A stretch of 64,000 nt of DNA from Microbacterium aurantiacum (GTDB lineage: Bacteria; Actinomycetota; Actinomycetes; Actinomycetales; Microbacteriaceae), in NCBI RefSeq assembly GCF_021654035.1, contig NZ_JAJPDW010000007.1:33830-97829 (forward strand), written 5' to 3'. Positions within the stretch are counted from its first letter, which is position 1; the number at the start of each line of letters is the position of its first letter. The notes under the pieces were generated by a model, which searched no databases, had not been told where the DNA came from, and saw nothing but the letters and a program-made list of their open reading frames with translations. Below are positions 9,077 through 20,642 of the stretch, one piece after another. Made by a program: the position numbers and the translations under genes.

Positions 9077-11110
9077 TCAGGCGTCGGCGAGGACGTCGGC
9101 GATCTGGGTGACGGCCCAGGGATTCTGCAGCGACGTGGTGTCGCCGAGGGGGCTCGGGACCCGCCCCGCGCGGCGATCCTGCTCAGCCTCCCACAGCTGT
9201 CCGAGGAGGCGTCGCAGGATCTTGCCGGAGCGGGTCTTGGGCAGCTCCGGGACGACGACGAGGTGACGCGGCTTCGCGATGGGACCGATCTCCCGCGCCA
9301 CCTGGGAGCGCAGCTCGGTCGGTTGCGGGGCGGCCGTACCGGAGGCGACGACGAACGCGGCGACCGCGTGGCCCGTGACCGGGTCGGCGACCGCCGTGAC
9401 ACCCGCCTCGCCGACGCTCTCGTGCGCGACGAGCGCGGACTCGATCTCGATCGTCGACATGCGGTGCCCGGAGACGTTCAGGACATCATCGAGCCGGCCG
9501 AGGATCCAGATGTACCCGTCGGCATCGACCGTCGCGGAGTCCCCGGCGACGTAGTAGCCGCCGTGGGCTCCGTGGCCGGCGTACTGCGCCCAGTACGAGT
9601 CGCGGTAGCGGGCCGCGTCCTTCCACACCGTGCGCGCCATCCCGGGCCACGGTCGTCGCACGACGAGGGTCCCCGAGCGACCGGGGGCCACCTCGCGGCC
9701 GTCCTCGTCGACGACGGCCGCGTCGATCCCCGGGAAGGGAACGGATGCCGAGCCGGGCTTGAGGGTCGTAACGCCGGGGAGCGGCGCGATCATGGCCGCG
9801 CCCGTCTCGGACTGCCACCACGTGTCGACGACGGGCAGGACGTCACGGCCGAACGTGCGCCGGAACCACACCCACGCGGCGGGGTTGATCGCCTCCCCCA
9901 CGGTGCCGAGGAGGCGGAGCGAGGACAGATCGTGGCCGGGGGGCAGCTCGTCACCGAACCAGGTCATGAAGGTGCGGATGAGGGTGGGCGCGGTGTAGTA
10001 GACCGTGACGCCGTACCGCTCGATGATCTCGAGATGCCGGGTGCGCACCGGCGTGTCGGGGGTCCCCTCGTAGATCACCTGGGTGAGCCCGTTGGAGAGC
10101 GGACCGTAGATCTCGTAGGTGTGGGCCGTGACCCACGCGAGGTCCGCGGTGCACCAGTGCACGTCGTCCTCGCGGGCGTCGAAGTGCGCCCAGTGCGCGA
10201 AGCTCGCGTGGGTGAGGTACCCGCCGGAGGTGTGCACGAGGCCCTTGGGACGCCCCGTCGTCCCGGAGGTGTAGATGATGAAGAGCGGATGCTCGGCATC
10301 GAACGCGTCGGGCCGGTGCTCCGGGGACGCGGTGTCGACGACGTCGTGCCACCAGACGTCCCGACCCGGTGTCCACGGGACGTCCTGTCCGATGCGGCGG
10401 ACGACGAGGACGTGCTCGAGGTGGGCGAGGCCGTCCGCGGCCTCGTCGGCGGCGGACTTGACCTCGACGGCGGCCCCGCGACGGTGCTGCCCGTCGGTGG
10501 TGACGAGGAGCTTCGCCTCGGTGTCCTCGAGGCGGAAGCGCAGCGCCTCGGCCGAGAAGCCGCCGAAGACGAGCGAGTGCACCGCCCCGATGCGCGCGCA
10601 CGCGAGCGTGATCACGACGGTCTCCACGAGCACCGGGAGATAGATCACGACGCGATCGCCGGGCCCGATGCCGAGGGCCAGGAGAGCGTTCGCCGCCTGC
10701 GCGACGCGACGCTGCAGATCGGCGTAGGTGACGGTGACCCGGTCACCGGGTTCGCCTTCGAAGTGCAGGGCGACCTTATCACCGCGGCCCGCCGCGACGT
10801 GCCTGTCGACGCAGTTCTCCGCGACGTTCAGGCGTCCGCCGACGAACCAGCGCGCCGCGGGCACCGACAGAGCCCCGTCGGCATCCCGGACCGGCGGATC
10901 CCACTCGTGCGCGGTGTCCCACGGCCGCGCCCACGTCAGCCTCTCAGCCGCGCGCTCCCAGAAGGCGATCGGATCCGCCGCCGCGGTGGCGTACACCTCG
11001 GCGGTCACGTTCGCGCGCGCCGTGAGCTCGGCGGACGGAGGGAACGCCCGGGTCTCCACGAGGCGCCCCTCGGACCCGGGAGCGCTGCTCCCGTCATCGA
11101 TGCCGCTCAT
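9077..11110 (-). CDS. acsA: Acetyl-CoA synthetase (AMP-forming)
   Basis: Activates acetate to acetyl-CoA through acetyl-AMP. 677 residues. ANL-superfamily motifs: FIIYTSGTTGRPKGLVHTSG (P-loop), WCTADLAWVTAHTYEIYGPL, VDTWWQSETGAAMI, YVAGDSATVDADGYIWILGR and, near the C-terminus, PKTRSGKILRRLLG. The lysine in that last motif is the residue reversibly acetylated in known Acs proteins. The start is 1 bp from the ssuC stop, so it belongs to the same transcription unit as the ABC transporter. Recycling the acetate released by MetY is a plausible role here, alongside general acetate use. Confidence 0.93.
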   Translation of the reverse strand: MSGIDDGSSAPGSEGRLVETRAFPPSAELTARANVTAEVYATAAADPIAFWERAAERLTWARPWDTAHEWDPPVRDADGALSVPAARWFVGGRLNVAENCVDRHVAAGRGDKVALHFEGEPGDRVTVTYADLQRRVAQAANALLALGIGPGDRVVIYLPVLVETVVITLACARIGAVHSLVFGGFSAEALRFRLEDTEAKLLVTTDGQHRRGAAVEVKSAADEAADGLAHLEHVLVVRRIGQDVPWTPGRDVWWHDVVDTASPEHRPDAFDAEHPLFIIYTSGTTGRPKGLVHTSGGYLTHASFAHWAHFDAREDDVHWCTADLAWVTAHTYEIYGPLSNGLTQVIYEGTPDTPVRTRHLEIIERYGVTVYYTAPTLIRTFMTWFGDELPPGHDLSSLRLLGTVGEAINPAAWVWFRRTFGRDVLPVVDTWWQSETGAAMIAPLPGVTTLKPGSASVPFPGIDAAVVDEDGREVAPGRSGTLVVRRPWPGMARTVWKDAARYRDSYWAQYAGHGAHGGYYVAGDSATVDADGYIWILGRLDDVLNVSGHRMSTIEIESALVAHESVGEAGVTAVADPVTGHAVAAFVVASGTAAPQPTELRSQVAREIGPIAKPRHLVVVPELPKTRSGKILRRLLGQLWEAEQDRRAGRVPSPLGDTTSLQNPWAVTQIADVLADA

Positions 11111-11111
11111 G

Positions 11112-11942
11112 TCAGATCCACCGCCGGAGCAGGTACTTCTGCACGATGCTCAGGATGCCGTTGGTGAGGGTGCCGAGGAGAGCCAGGAGGACGATGGCGA
11201 GGAGGATGCGGTCCACTCGGCCGTTCGACTGTGAGTCTGTGAGCAGCCAGCCGAGCCCCATGGAGGCGGCGATGAGCTCCGCAGCGACGAGGAAGAGCCA
11301 CGCCTGCGCAAGGGCGAGCCGGAGGCCGGCCATGATCGAGGGCACCACGGCCGGGAGCTGCACGGTGCGGAAGAGCGCGAATCCGCGCAGGCTGAATGAG
11401 CGGGCCATCTCCACCGAGCGCGCGTCGACCTGACGGAGCGCCAGGCTCACGGTGGTGAAGACCGGAAAGAACGCACCGATCGCGATGAGCGTGACCTTCG
11501 ATTCTTCGCCGATCCCCATCCACAGCAGCAGCAGGGGAACGAGGGCGAGCGACGGGACCGCCCGGATCGCGGCGAGCGTCGGGCTCAACAGCGCGTCTCC
11601 GGCGCGCGTCAGCCCCACGACGGCGGCGACGGCGAGCCCGATCACGGCGCCGATGGCGAAGCCGAGGAACACCCGCTGCACCGAGATCGCGATGTGGATC
11701 CACAACGACCCGCTCTCAGCGAGCTGCACCGCGGCGTTGAGGACGCTGGCCGGCGGAGGCAGCCGGTAGGCCGGGACCAGACCCGACACGGTGACGGCCT
11801 GCCACACCGCGAGGAGGACGAGCGGGACGAGCGCTCCCCCGACGATGCGGACCGAGCGACGGCTCCAGAACGCGCGCGCCGACGACCCCGGACGCGGGGT
11901 GGCGTCCGGGGTCGTGCGGTTCTGCGCGGGTGCGGAGGTCAT
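11112..11942 (-). CDS. ssuC: Sulfonate/nitrate/taurine-type ABC transporter permease
   Basis: Inner-membrane permease of 276 residues with about six hydrophobic segments, the first near VRIVGGALVPLVLLAVWQAV. The EAA-type loop that contacts the ATPase is visible around VEMARSFSLRGFALFRTVQL and LPAVVPSIMAGLRLALAQAW. The sequence type is SsuC/TauC. The start overlaps the binding-protein stop (ATGA). The substrate is inferred from family and from the downstream sulfur gene; no ssuD monooxygenase is present in the window. Confidence 0.85.
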   Translation of the reverse strand: MTSAPAQNRTTPDATPRPGSSARAFWSRRSVRIVGGALVPLVLLAVWQAVTVSGLVPAYRLPPPASVLNAAVQLAESGSLWIHIAISVQRVFLGFAIGAVIGLAVAAVVGLTRAGDALLSPTLAAIRAVPSLALVPLLLLWMGIGEESKVTLIAIGAFFPVFTTVSLALRQVDARSVEMARSFSLRGFALFRTVQLPAVVPSIMAGLRLALAQAWLFLVAAELIAASMGLGWLLTDSQSNGRVDRILLAIVLLALLGTLTNGILSIVQKYLLRRWI

Positions 11943-12982
11943 CGGCCCTCGGTCGCCTGTACGGCGAAGGTGTCGTTGACGATGGTGTCGAGCGCGTCGT
12001 TCACGGCGCTCTCCCCGCCCTGCACCGCATCCGAGGCCACGAGGACCGGCGCGATCACGCGGAGGACATCGAGCTGGGCCTCACCCGGGACACCCGAGAC
12101 GTCGAGGTTCGAGCGCTCCTGGATGACGGTGTTCGCGACCTCGATGTCGATCGCGGCGACCTCGGCCAGGAGCGCGGCGGTCTCCTCGGGGTTCTCCAAC
12201 GCCCAGGCACGCGCCTCCTCGTATGCGTCCACGACCACCTGCGCGACATCCGGGTGCTCGGTGAGGAAGCTCTCGGTGGCGTTGAGGAAGCCGTAGGAGT
12301 TGAAGTCGACGTTGCGGTAGATCAGCTGCGCGCCGGACTCGACCTCGGCGGCCGCCATGATCGGGTCCAGGCCCGCCCACGCGTCGACGGAACCGGCCTC
12401 GAGCGCCGCGCGACCGTCGGCGTGCTGCAGGTTCTGCACCTCGATGTCGTCGACCGACAGGCCCTCGGTCTCCAGGGCCTGCAGGAGGAAGAAGTAGGGG
12501 TCGGTGCCGGTGGTGGCCGCGACGGACTTCCCGGCGAGGTCGGCGACGGACGTGATGTCGCTTCCCTCGGGCACGACGATCGCGGACCACTCGGGCTGCG
12601 AGTAGATGTCGATGACCTGGATGGGCGAACCGTTGGCGCGGGCGAGGAGCGCCGCCGAGCCCGCGGTCGAGCCCACGTCGAGGGAGCCGGCGCGCAGGAA
12701 CTCATTGGCCTTGTTCGAGCCGGCGGACTGCACCCACTCGACGGTGACGTCATCGCCGAGCACGTCCTCGATGAGTCCCTGGTCGCGCACGATCAGGCTC
12801 AGCGGGTTGTAGGTGGCGAAGTCGATGGACAGGGTGTCGGTGGACCACTCCGAAGCGGTGCCGGCGGTGTCGCCCTCGGACTGCGCGGAGGCGTTCTCGC
12901 CCGAGAGGCACCCGGTCGTGGCCATCATCATCGCACCGGCGAGGACGATCGCGGGTACGGTGCGGCGGATGACGGTGCTCAT
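11939..12982 (-). CDS. ssuA: Aliphatic-sulfonate-type ABC substrate-binding lipoprotein
   Basis: 347 residues. The N-terminus MSTVIRRTVPAIVLAGAMMM leads to a probable lipoprotein cysteine (ATTGCLSG), although the lipobox is not ideal. The mature part is an SsuA/NMT1-type periplasmic-binding fold. Visible segments are VQSAGSNKANEFLRAGSLDV, TAGSAALLARANGSPIQVI, SVADLAGKSVAATTGTDPYF and GRAALEAGSVDAWAGLDP. It delivers substrate to the permease encoded next. Overlaps by four bases on both sides (12979-12982 with the ATPase, 11939-11942 with the permease) show a tight operon. Taurine or another sulfur compound could be the real ligand. Confidence 0.83.
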   Translation of the reverse strand: MSTVIRRTVPAIVLAGAMMMATTGCLSGENASAQSEGDTAGTASEWSTDTLSIDFATYNPLSLIVRDQGLIEDVLGDDVTVEWVQSAGSNKANEFLRAGSLDVGSTAGSAALLARANGSPIQVIDIYSQPEWSAIVVPEGSDITSVADLAGKSVAATTGTDPYFFLLQALETEGLSVDDIEVQNLQHADGRAALEAGSVDAWAGLDPIMAAAEVESGAQLIYRNVDFNSYGFLNATESFLTEHPDVAQVVVDAYEEARAWALENPEETAALLAEVAAIDIEVANTVIQERSNLDVSGVPGEAQLDVLRVIAPVLVASDAVQGGESAVNDALDTIVNDTFAVQATEGR

Positions 12983-13830
12983 CGGGTCTCCTCGAGAGTC
13001 TGGTGATGGGTGGGGACGCCGAGTCCTTCGAGGAGCTCGGCGCGCAGGTCCGCGAAGACGTGATCTGCACGATCGCGGGGACGGATGCCGGGGACGTCGA
13101 CCGTACGGGCGACGGAACCGGACACGGGGTCGTCACCGAGGGTGCGAAGGAGCACCACACGGTCGGCGAGGTAGAGGGCCTCCTCCACGTCGTGCGTCAC
13201 GAGGACGACGGTCGTGGGGCGGGAAGCGTGGATGTCCAGGAGCAGGTCCTGCATGCGCAGACGCGTGAGGGCGTCGAGCGCGCCGAACGGCTCGTCGAGG
13301 AGGAGCACCTCGGGTCCGCGCGCGAGGGCGCGTGCCAGCGACGCGCGCTGCGCCATCCCGCCGGAGACCTCTGCGGGCCGGCGCTCCGCGGCCTGGTCCA
13401 GCCCCACCAGACGGAGCAGATCGGCCACGCGGTCGCGTGCCTCGCGCTTCGCCGTCCCGCGCGGAAGGCCCAGCGCGACATTCTGCGCGATCGTCCGCCA
13501 CGGCAGCAGGCGCGGCTCCTGGAAGGCCACCGCCGTGCGGTCGTCGGTGTCGCGGACGGCCGAGGAATCCAGCGTGATGGTTCCGCGGGACGGCTGGTCC
13601 AGACCCCCGAGGAGCTTGAGCAGCGTGGACTTGCCGCACCCGGAGGGTCCGACGATCGCGAGGATCTCCCCTGCGGCGAGGTCGAGGTCGACGTCCCTCA
13701 GCACGGCGTGCTCCCCCTGCGGGGTCGCGAAGGCGCGCGACAGACCGGTCAGGCGGACGACGCCGCGGGAGGACTGCGCGGTCGCTGCGGGCACGGCGGG
13801 CGCGAGGAGGGTGGACACGTCTTCGATCAT
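12979..13830 (-). CDS. ssuB: Sulfonate-type ABC transporter ATPase
   Basis: 283 residues. Walker A is GPSGCGKST at residues 61-69. The Q-loop region reads VAFQEPRLLPWRTIAQNV, the signature SGGMAQRASLARALA, Walker B LLLDEPFGALDALTRLRMQD and the switch histidine VLVTHDVEEAL. This is the SsuB/TauB subclass. It is the first gene of the cassette ssuBAC-acsA-metY-CoA-binding. A short inverted repeat at 13853-13873 lies between its start and the gmk stop. Confidence 0.88.
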   Translation of the reverse strand: MIEDVSTLLAPAVPAATAQSSRGVVRLTGLSRAFATPQGEHAVLRDVDLDLAAGEILAIVGPSGCGKSTLLKLLGGLDQPSRGTITLDSSAVRDTDDRTAVAFQEPRLLPWRTIAQNVALGLPRGTAKREARDRVADLLRLVGLDQAAERRPAEVSGGMAQRASLARALARGPEVLLLDEPFGALDALTRLRMQDLLLDIHASRPTTVVLVTHDVEEALYLADRVVLLRTLGDDPVSGSVARTVDVPGIRPRDRADHVFADLRAELLEGLGVPTHHQTLEETR

Positions 13831-13852
13831 GCCGACTCCATCACCACCTCCG

Positions 13853-13873
13853 CGTCACGGACGTAACGTGACG
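13853..13873. promoter_or_regulatory. Inverted repeat upstream of ssuB (possible operator)
   Basis: CGTCACG (13853-13859) and CGTGACG (13867-13873) form a perfect 7-7-7 inverted repeat. It lies in the 53-bp gap between the gmk stop and the ssuB start, the only gap at the head of the sulfur cassette. The spacing suits a dimeric regulator. The regulator is unknown and the repeat could be chance. Confidence 0.35.
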
Positions 13874-13883
13874 AAATGCGGCG

Positions 13884-14780
13884 TCAGGATCCGAGAGCGG
13901 CGATCTCCGCGGCGGCCCGCGCGACGTCGTCGTTCACGACGCGGTAATCGAACTCCGCCTGCGCCGCGAGCTCGCCCCGCGCGGTGCGCAGGCGTCGCGC
14001 CTGCTCTTCCGGGCCCTCGGTGCCCCGACCGATGAGCCGGTTGACGAGCTCGTTCCAGCTCGGCGGCAGCAGGAAGACGAGCGTCGCCGTCGGCTCGGCG
14101 GCCCGCACCTGACGCGCACCCTGCAGGTCGATCTCCAGGAGCACCGTCCTGCCCTCGGCGAGGACCTGCTCGATCGGGCCACGGGGGGTGCCGTACCGGT
14201 ACGCGTTGTGGACGGTGGCCCACTCCAGAAGCTCGCCCTCCGCCACGAGCCGGTCGAACTCCGCGTCGTCGACGAAGTAGTAGTGCTCGCCGTGGACCTC
14301 ACCCGGACGCGGTGCGCGTGTCGTGGCCGAGACCGAGAGGTGGATGTCGGGGTGGTGCTCCTTGATGTGGGCGGCGACGGTGCCCTTGCCGACCGCCGTC
14401 GGACCCGCGAGGACGAGGAGGCGGCTGCGGCCCGACCGAGGAGCGGGTTCGGGGAACCGGGCGTCGAGGAAGGCGCGCAGCGCCTCCCGCTGGCGCGCAC
14501 CGAGACCGCCCAGCCGTTTCACCGGCGAGATGCGGAGGTCGGCGAGGATGCGATCGCGCTTCCCGGCGCCGATCGCCGGCACACTCGTGAGGAACTCCGT
14601 GACGCGCATCGCGCCCGCCGGCGAGGTCGGCGCATCCAGCGCGCGCCGCAGGAGCTCCTGGGGGGTGATCACCCGCGTGGCGACGTCGTTCTTGAGCGCG
14701 GCGCGCTCGCGGCGCGCAGCCACGGCACGCCGCGATGCCGCGACCCGGTCGACCTCGGGAGGGGTGCGCGAATCAGCCAT
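13884..14780 (-). CDS. gmk: Guanylate kinase fused to an N-terminal actinobacterial IHF (mIHF/sIHF)-like domain
   Basis: Phosphorylates GMP to GDP. The kinase part (residues about 118-298) has Walker A GPTAVGKGT at 126-134, then SVSATTRAPRPGEVHGEHYY, EWATVHNAYRYGTPRGP and LLEIDLQGARQVRAAEP. Residues 1-110 are not guanylate kinase. They match the single-domain actinobacterial integration host factor: VAARRERAALKN (20-31) corresponds to its basic helix, and MRVTEFLTSVPAIGAGK (58-74), LADLRISPVKRLGGLG (79-94) to its helix-turn-helix-like core. In M. tuberculosis mihF and gmk are adjacent separate genes, so this is a fusion of neighbours. No ATG or GTG at the domain junction with a good ribosome site was obvious. 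The start overlaps the pyrF stop by 8 bp. Confidence 0.92.
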   Translation of the reverse strand: MADSRTPPEVDRVAASRRAVAARRERAALKNDVATRVITPQELLRRALDAPTSPAGAMRVTEFLTSVPAIGAGKRDRILADLRISPVKRLGGLGARQREALRAFLDARFPEPAPRSGRSRLLVLAGPTAVGKGTVAAHIKEHHPDIHLSVSATTRAPRPGEVHGEHYYFVDDAEFDRLVAEGELLEWATVHNAYRYGTPRGPIEQVLAEGRTVLLEIDLQGARQVRAAEPTATLVFLLPPSWNELVNRLIGRGTEGPEEQARRLRTARGELAAQAEFDYRVVNDDVARAAAEIAALGS

Positions 14781-15659
14781 CGTGCGCCGCTCCCCCGCGG
14801 CCGCGCGCGATCCCCGCGTCCCGGTAGAGGGCGGAGCGCTCGTCGATGCGCGCGGTCAGGCCGGCAGGTCCCGCTGACAGGACGCTCCGACTCTCCGACG
14901 CGAGGACGTGCGCCGCGACGGCGCCGAAGAGCCGGGGCAGATCGGCCGGAGTGGCACCCTGTGCGCCGAAGCCCGGTGCCAGCAGCGGGGCGCCGGCGAG
15001 CACATCGTCGGTCAGGCCGAACTCGTGCCGGTCGACGGTCGCTCCGACGACGAGTCCGATCGGGCCCAGCTCTCCGCCGAAGGCGGCGGAGCCGTTGACC
15101 CACGCGATGTCGCGTGCGACCCGGCGGGCGACGGACTGGTCCTCCTCCGCTTCGACGTCGACCGTGCGCGCCGTCTGCAGCGCCGCGGCCTCCGGATTGC
15201 TGGTCGCGGCCAGGACGAACACGCCCTTGCCGAGTCGCACCGCTCCGGTGAGCGTCGCGCGCAGGGACTCGGGCCCGAGGTAGGGGCTCACGGTGAGGGC
15301 GTCGGCTTCGAGCGGCGAGCCGGGCGTCAGCCAGGCGGCGCTGTACCCGTCCATCGTGGAGCCGATGTCCCCGCGCTTGGCGTCGGCGATCACGATCAGT
15401 CCCGCAGCGCGCGCGGACGCCAGCACCGACTCCAGCGCGGCGAACCCCGCGGCGCCGAAGCGCTCGAAGAAGGCCACCTGGGGCTTGACGACCCCGACGC
15501 GTCCCGCCGCCGCGTCGACCACGCGGAGCCCGAAGTCGCGGGCACCGGCCGGTGTGTCGCCGAGCCCCCAGTCGCTCAGCAGGTGCGGGTGAGGGTCGAT
15601 CCCCACGCACAGCGGGCCGAAGCGATCCAGGGACTCCCTGATGCGGCGTCCGAACGAGC

Positions 15660-15663
<4 letters not shown>
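14773..15663 (-). CDS. pyrF: Orotidine 5'-phosphate decarboxylase (type 2)
   Basis: Last step of UMP synthesis. 296 residues. It starts [20 protein letters not shown], followed by GIDPHPHLL and the catalytic [18 protein letters not shown] motif (Lys and Asp residues). The type-2 (PyrF-long) form is usual in actinobacteria. It overlaps carB by ATGA at its start and gmk by 8 bp at its end, so it lies inside the pyr operon. Confidence 0.95.
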
Positions 15664-18946
<3,283 letters not shown>

Positions 18947-18947
<1 letters not shown>

Positions 18948-20101
18948 CAGTTGTCGTCCTTGCTGTGGGCCGCGAGCACCATGTCGCGGAACCGGTCGAA
19001 GAGGTAGTTGGAGTCGTGGGGGCCCGCGGCCGCCTCGGGGTGGTACTGCACACTGAAGGCGGGGATGTCGAGGGCGCGGAGTCCCTCGACCACGTCGTCG
19101 TTCAAGCCGATATGACTCACTTCGACGCGCCCGTACCCGTTCGGGCTCTCGACGATGCCGTCGGTGGGGGCGTCCACGGCGAACCCGTGGTTCTGCGAGG
19201 TGATCTCCACTCGGCCGGTCGCCTTGTCGAGCACGGGCTGGTTGATGCCGCGGTGGCCGAACGGCAGCTTGTACGTGCCGAAGCCGAGCGCGCGCCCGAG
19301 GAGCTGATTGCCGAAACAGATCCCGAAGAAGGGCAGACCGTCGTCGAGGACGGCCCGCAGCAGCTCCACATGCTGGTCCGACGCCGCCGGGTCGCCGGGA
19401 CCGTTGGAGTAGAAGGCCGCGACGGGCTCGATGGCCCGGATCTGCTCGATCGTGGCCGACTGCGGAAAGACGTGCACCTCGAACCCGCGCGCGGCGAGGT
19501 TGTTGATCGTGGCGGTCTTCACACCCAGGTCCAGAACCGCGAGGTTTCCGATGCGCTCGCCGACGGCGGGGGTCACCTCGACCTCGCTGACCGACACTTC
19601 CGCGGAGAGGTTGCGTCCGCGCATGTCCGGGGCTTCGCGGACGAGACGCAGCTGCTCCTCGGCGTCCAGGCCCGCCGCGGCACCCGAGAACACGCCGCCG
19701 CGCATGCTGCCCTCGGAACGGATGCGCCGGGTGACGGCACGCGTGTCGATGTTGCTGATGCCGACCACGCCGTCGCGCACGAGAGCGTCCGGGAGGCTCT
19801 CATCGGCGCGCCAGTTCGACACGACCCGCGACGGGTCGCGGACGACGTAGCCCGACACCCAGATGCGTCGGGATTCCGGGTCTTCGTCGTTCATGCCGGT
19901 GTTGCCGATGTGGGGCGCAGTCTGGACCACGATCTGGCCGGCGTAGGAGGGGTCGGTGATGGTCTCCTGATACCCGGTCATGCCGGTGGCGAACACCACC
20001 TCGCCGAGTGTCGTGCCCCGGGCACCGTAGGCGTCGCCCGGGTACCGGGTCCCGTCCTCGAGGACGAGGACAGCGGGGTCGAGGTCGAAGGGAGAGGTCA
20101 T
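18947..20101 (-). CDS. carA: Carbamoyl-phosphate synthase small (glutaminase) subunit
   Basis: Class-I glutamine amidotransferase subunit that supplies ammonia to CarB. 384 residues. The catalytic cysteine is in [19 protein letters not shown], and the His/Glu pair in [14 protein letters not shown]. The N-terminal CarA domain has [20 protein letters not shown] and [18 protein letters not shown]. The ATG at 20101 ([12 protein letters not shown]) is chosen because it overlaps the preceding gene's stop (ATGA). Confidence 0.96.
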
Positions 20102-20607
20102 GCGTCGTGTCCCGTCTTGTTCTTCGGAAGGAGGGCACCCAGGGCGTCGGCGAGGGCTCGCGCCGAGGCATCCTGCGGGCGGAAGTAGGAGTCGACCGTC
20201 GTGTCGTCGTCGATGAGCCACGAGACGCGGACGAGCCCGTCCCGCTCGACGACGCGGTCGATGGCGACCGTGGCCTGCGCGACGGCCGTCACGCGCGCCG
20301 CGGGGAGGAAGATGGGCGCTTGCCCGGTGAGGCCGATCGCGACGCCCGCCGAAGCCACGCGGACCTCGCCGCGGGAGCGGAAACCCAGGCCCCGGACGGC
20401 GAGGCGCTCGAGCGGTTCGCCGTGGCGCGTCGTGGCGACGTACAGCACGGGGAAGGATGCCGCGACCTCGGCACCGGCCGGCAGATCGCCGAAGGGCGCC
20501 GACCACCCGGCATCGCGGCGGGCACGTCGTCGCCACGCCCAGCCGAGGAGCGCCACGACGAGGACACCGACCCCCACCGTGATGAGGAGTGCCCCCTCGC
20601 GGGTCAC
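20098..20607 (-). CDS. Pyr-operon membrane protein (Rv1382-like)
   Basis: 169-residue protein with one N-terminal membrane segment ([20 protein letters not shown]), a basic stop-transfer stretch RRRARRDAG, and a soluble domain of about 140 residues. Function unknown. Its position between pyrC and carA is the same as M. tuberculosis Rv1382, also a single-span protein, so it is a conserved member of the actinobacterial pyr operon. The GTG start at 20607 (VTREGALL) was chosen because it begins directly at the membrane segment. In-frame codons upstream run through a tandem repeat (20613-20642). It ends overlapping carA by ATGA. Confidence 0.75.
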   Translation of the reverse strand: MTREGALLITVGVGVLVVALLGWAWRRRARRDAGWSAPFGDLPAGAEVAASFPVLYVATTRHGEPLERLAVRGLGFRSRGEVRVASAGVAIGLTGQAPIFLPAARVTAVAQATVAIDRVVERDGLVRVSWLIDDDTTVDSYFRPQDASARALADALGALLPKNKTGHDA

Positions 20608-20612
20608 GAGCG

Positions 20613-20642
20613 CACCCCGTTCACGAGCACCCCGTTCACGAG
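20613..20642. repeat. Two perfect 15-bp tandem copies at the pyrC end
   Basis: CACCCCGTTCACGAG occurs at 20613-20627 and again at 20628-20642. The repeat covers the pyrC stop codon (20636-20638) and the leader of the next gene. It is a multiple of three, so adding or losing a copy would not shift a frame. It repeats potential GTG codons ahead of the Rv1382-like gene. Confidence 0.8.
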
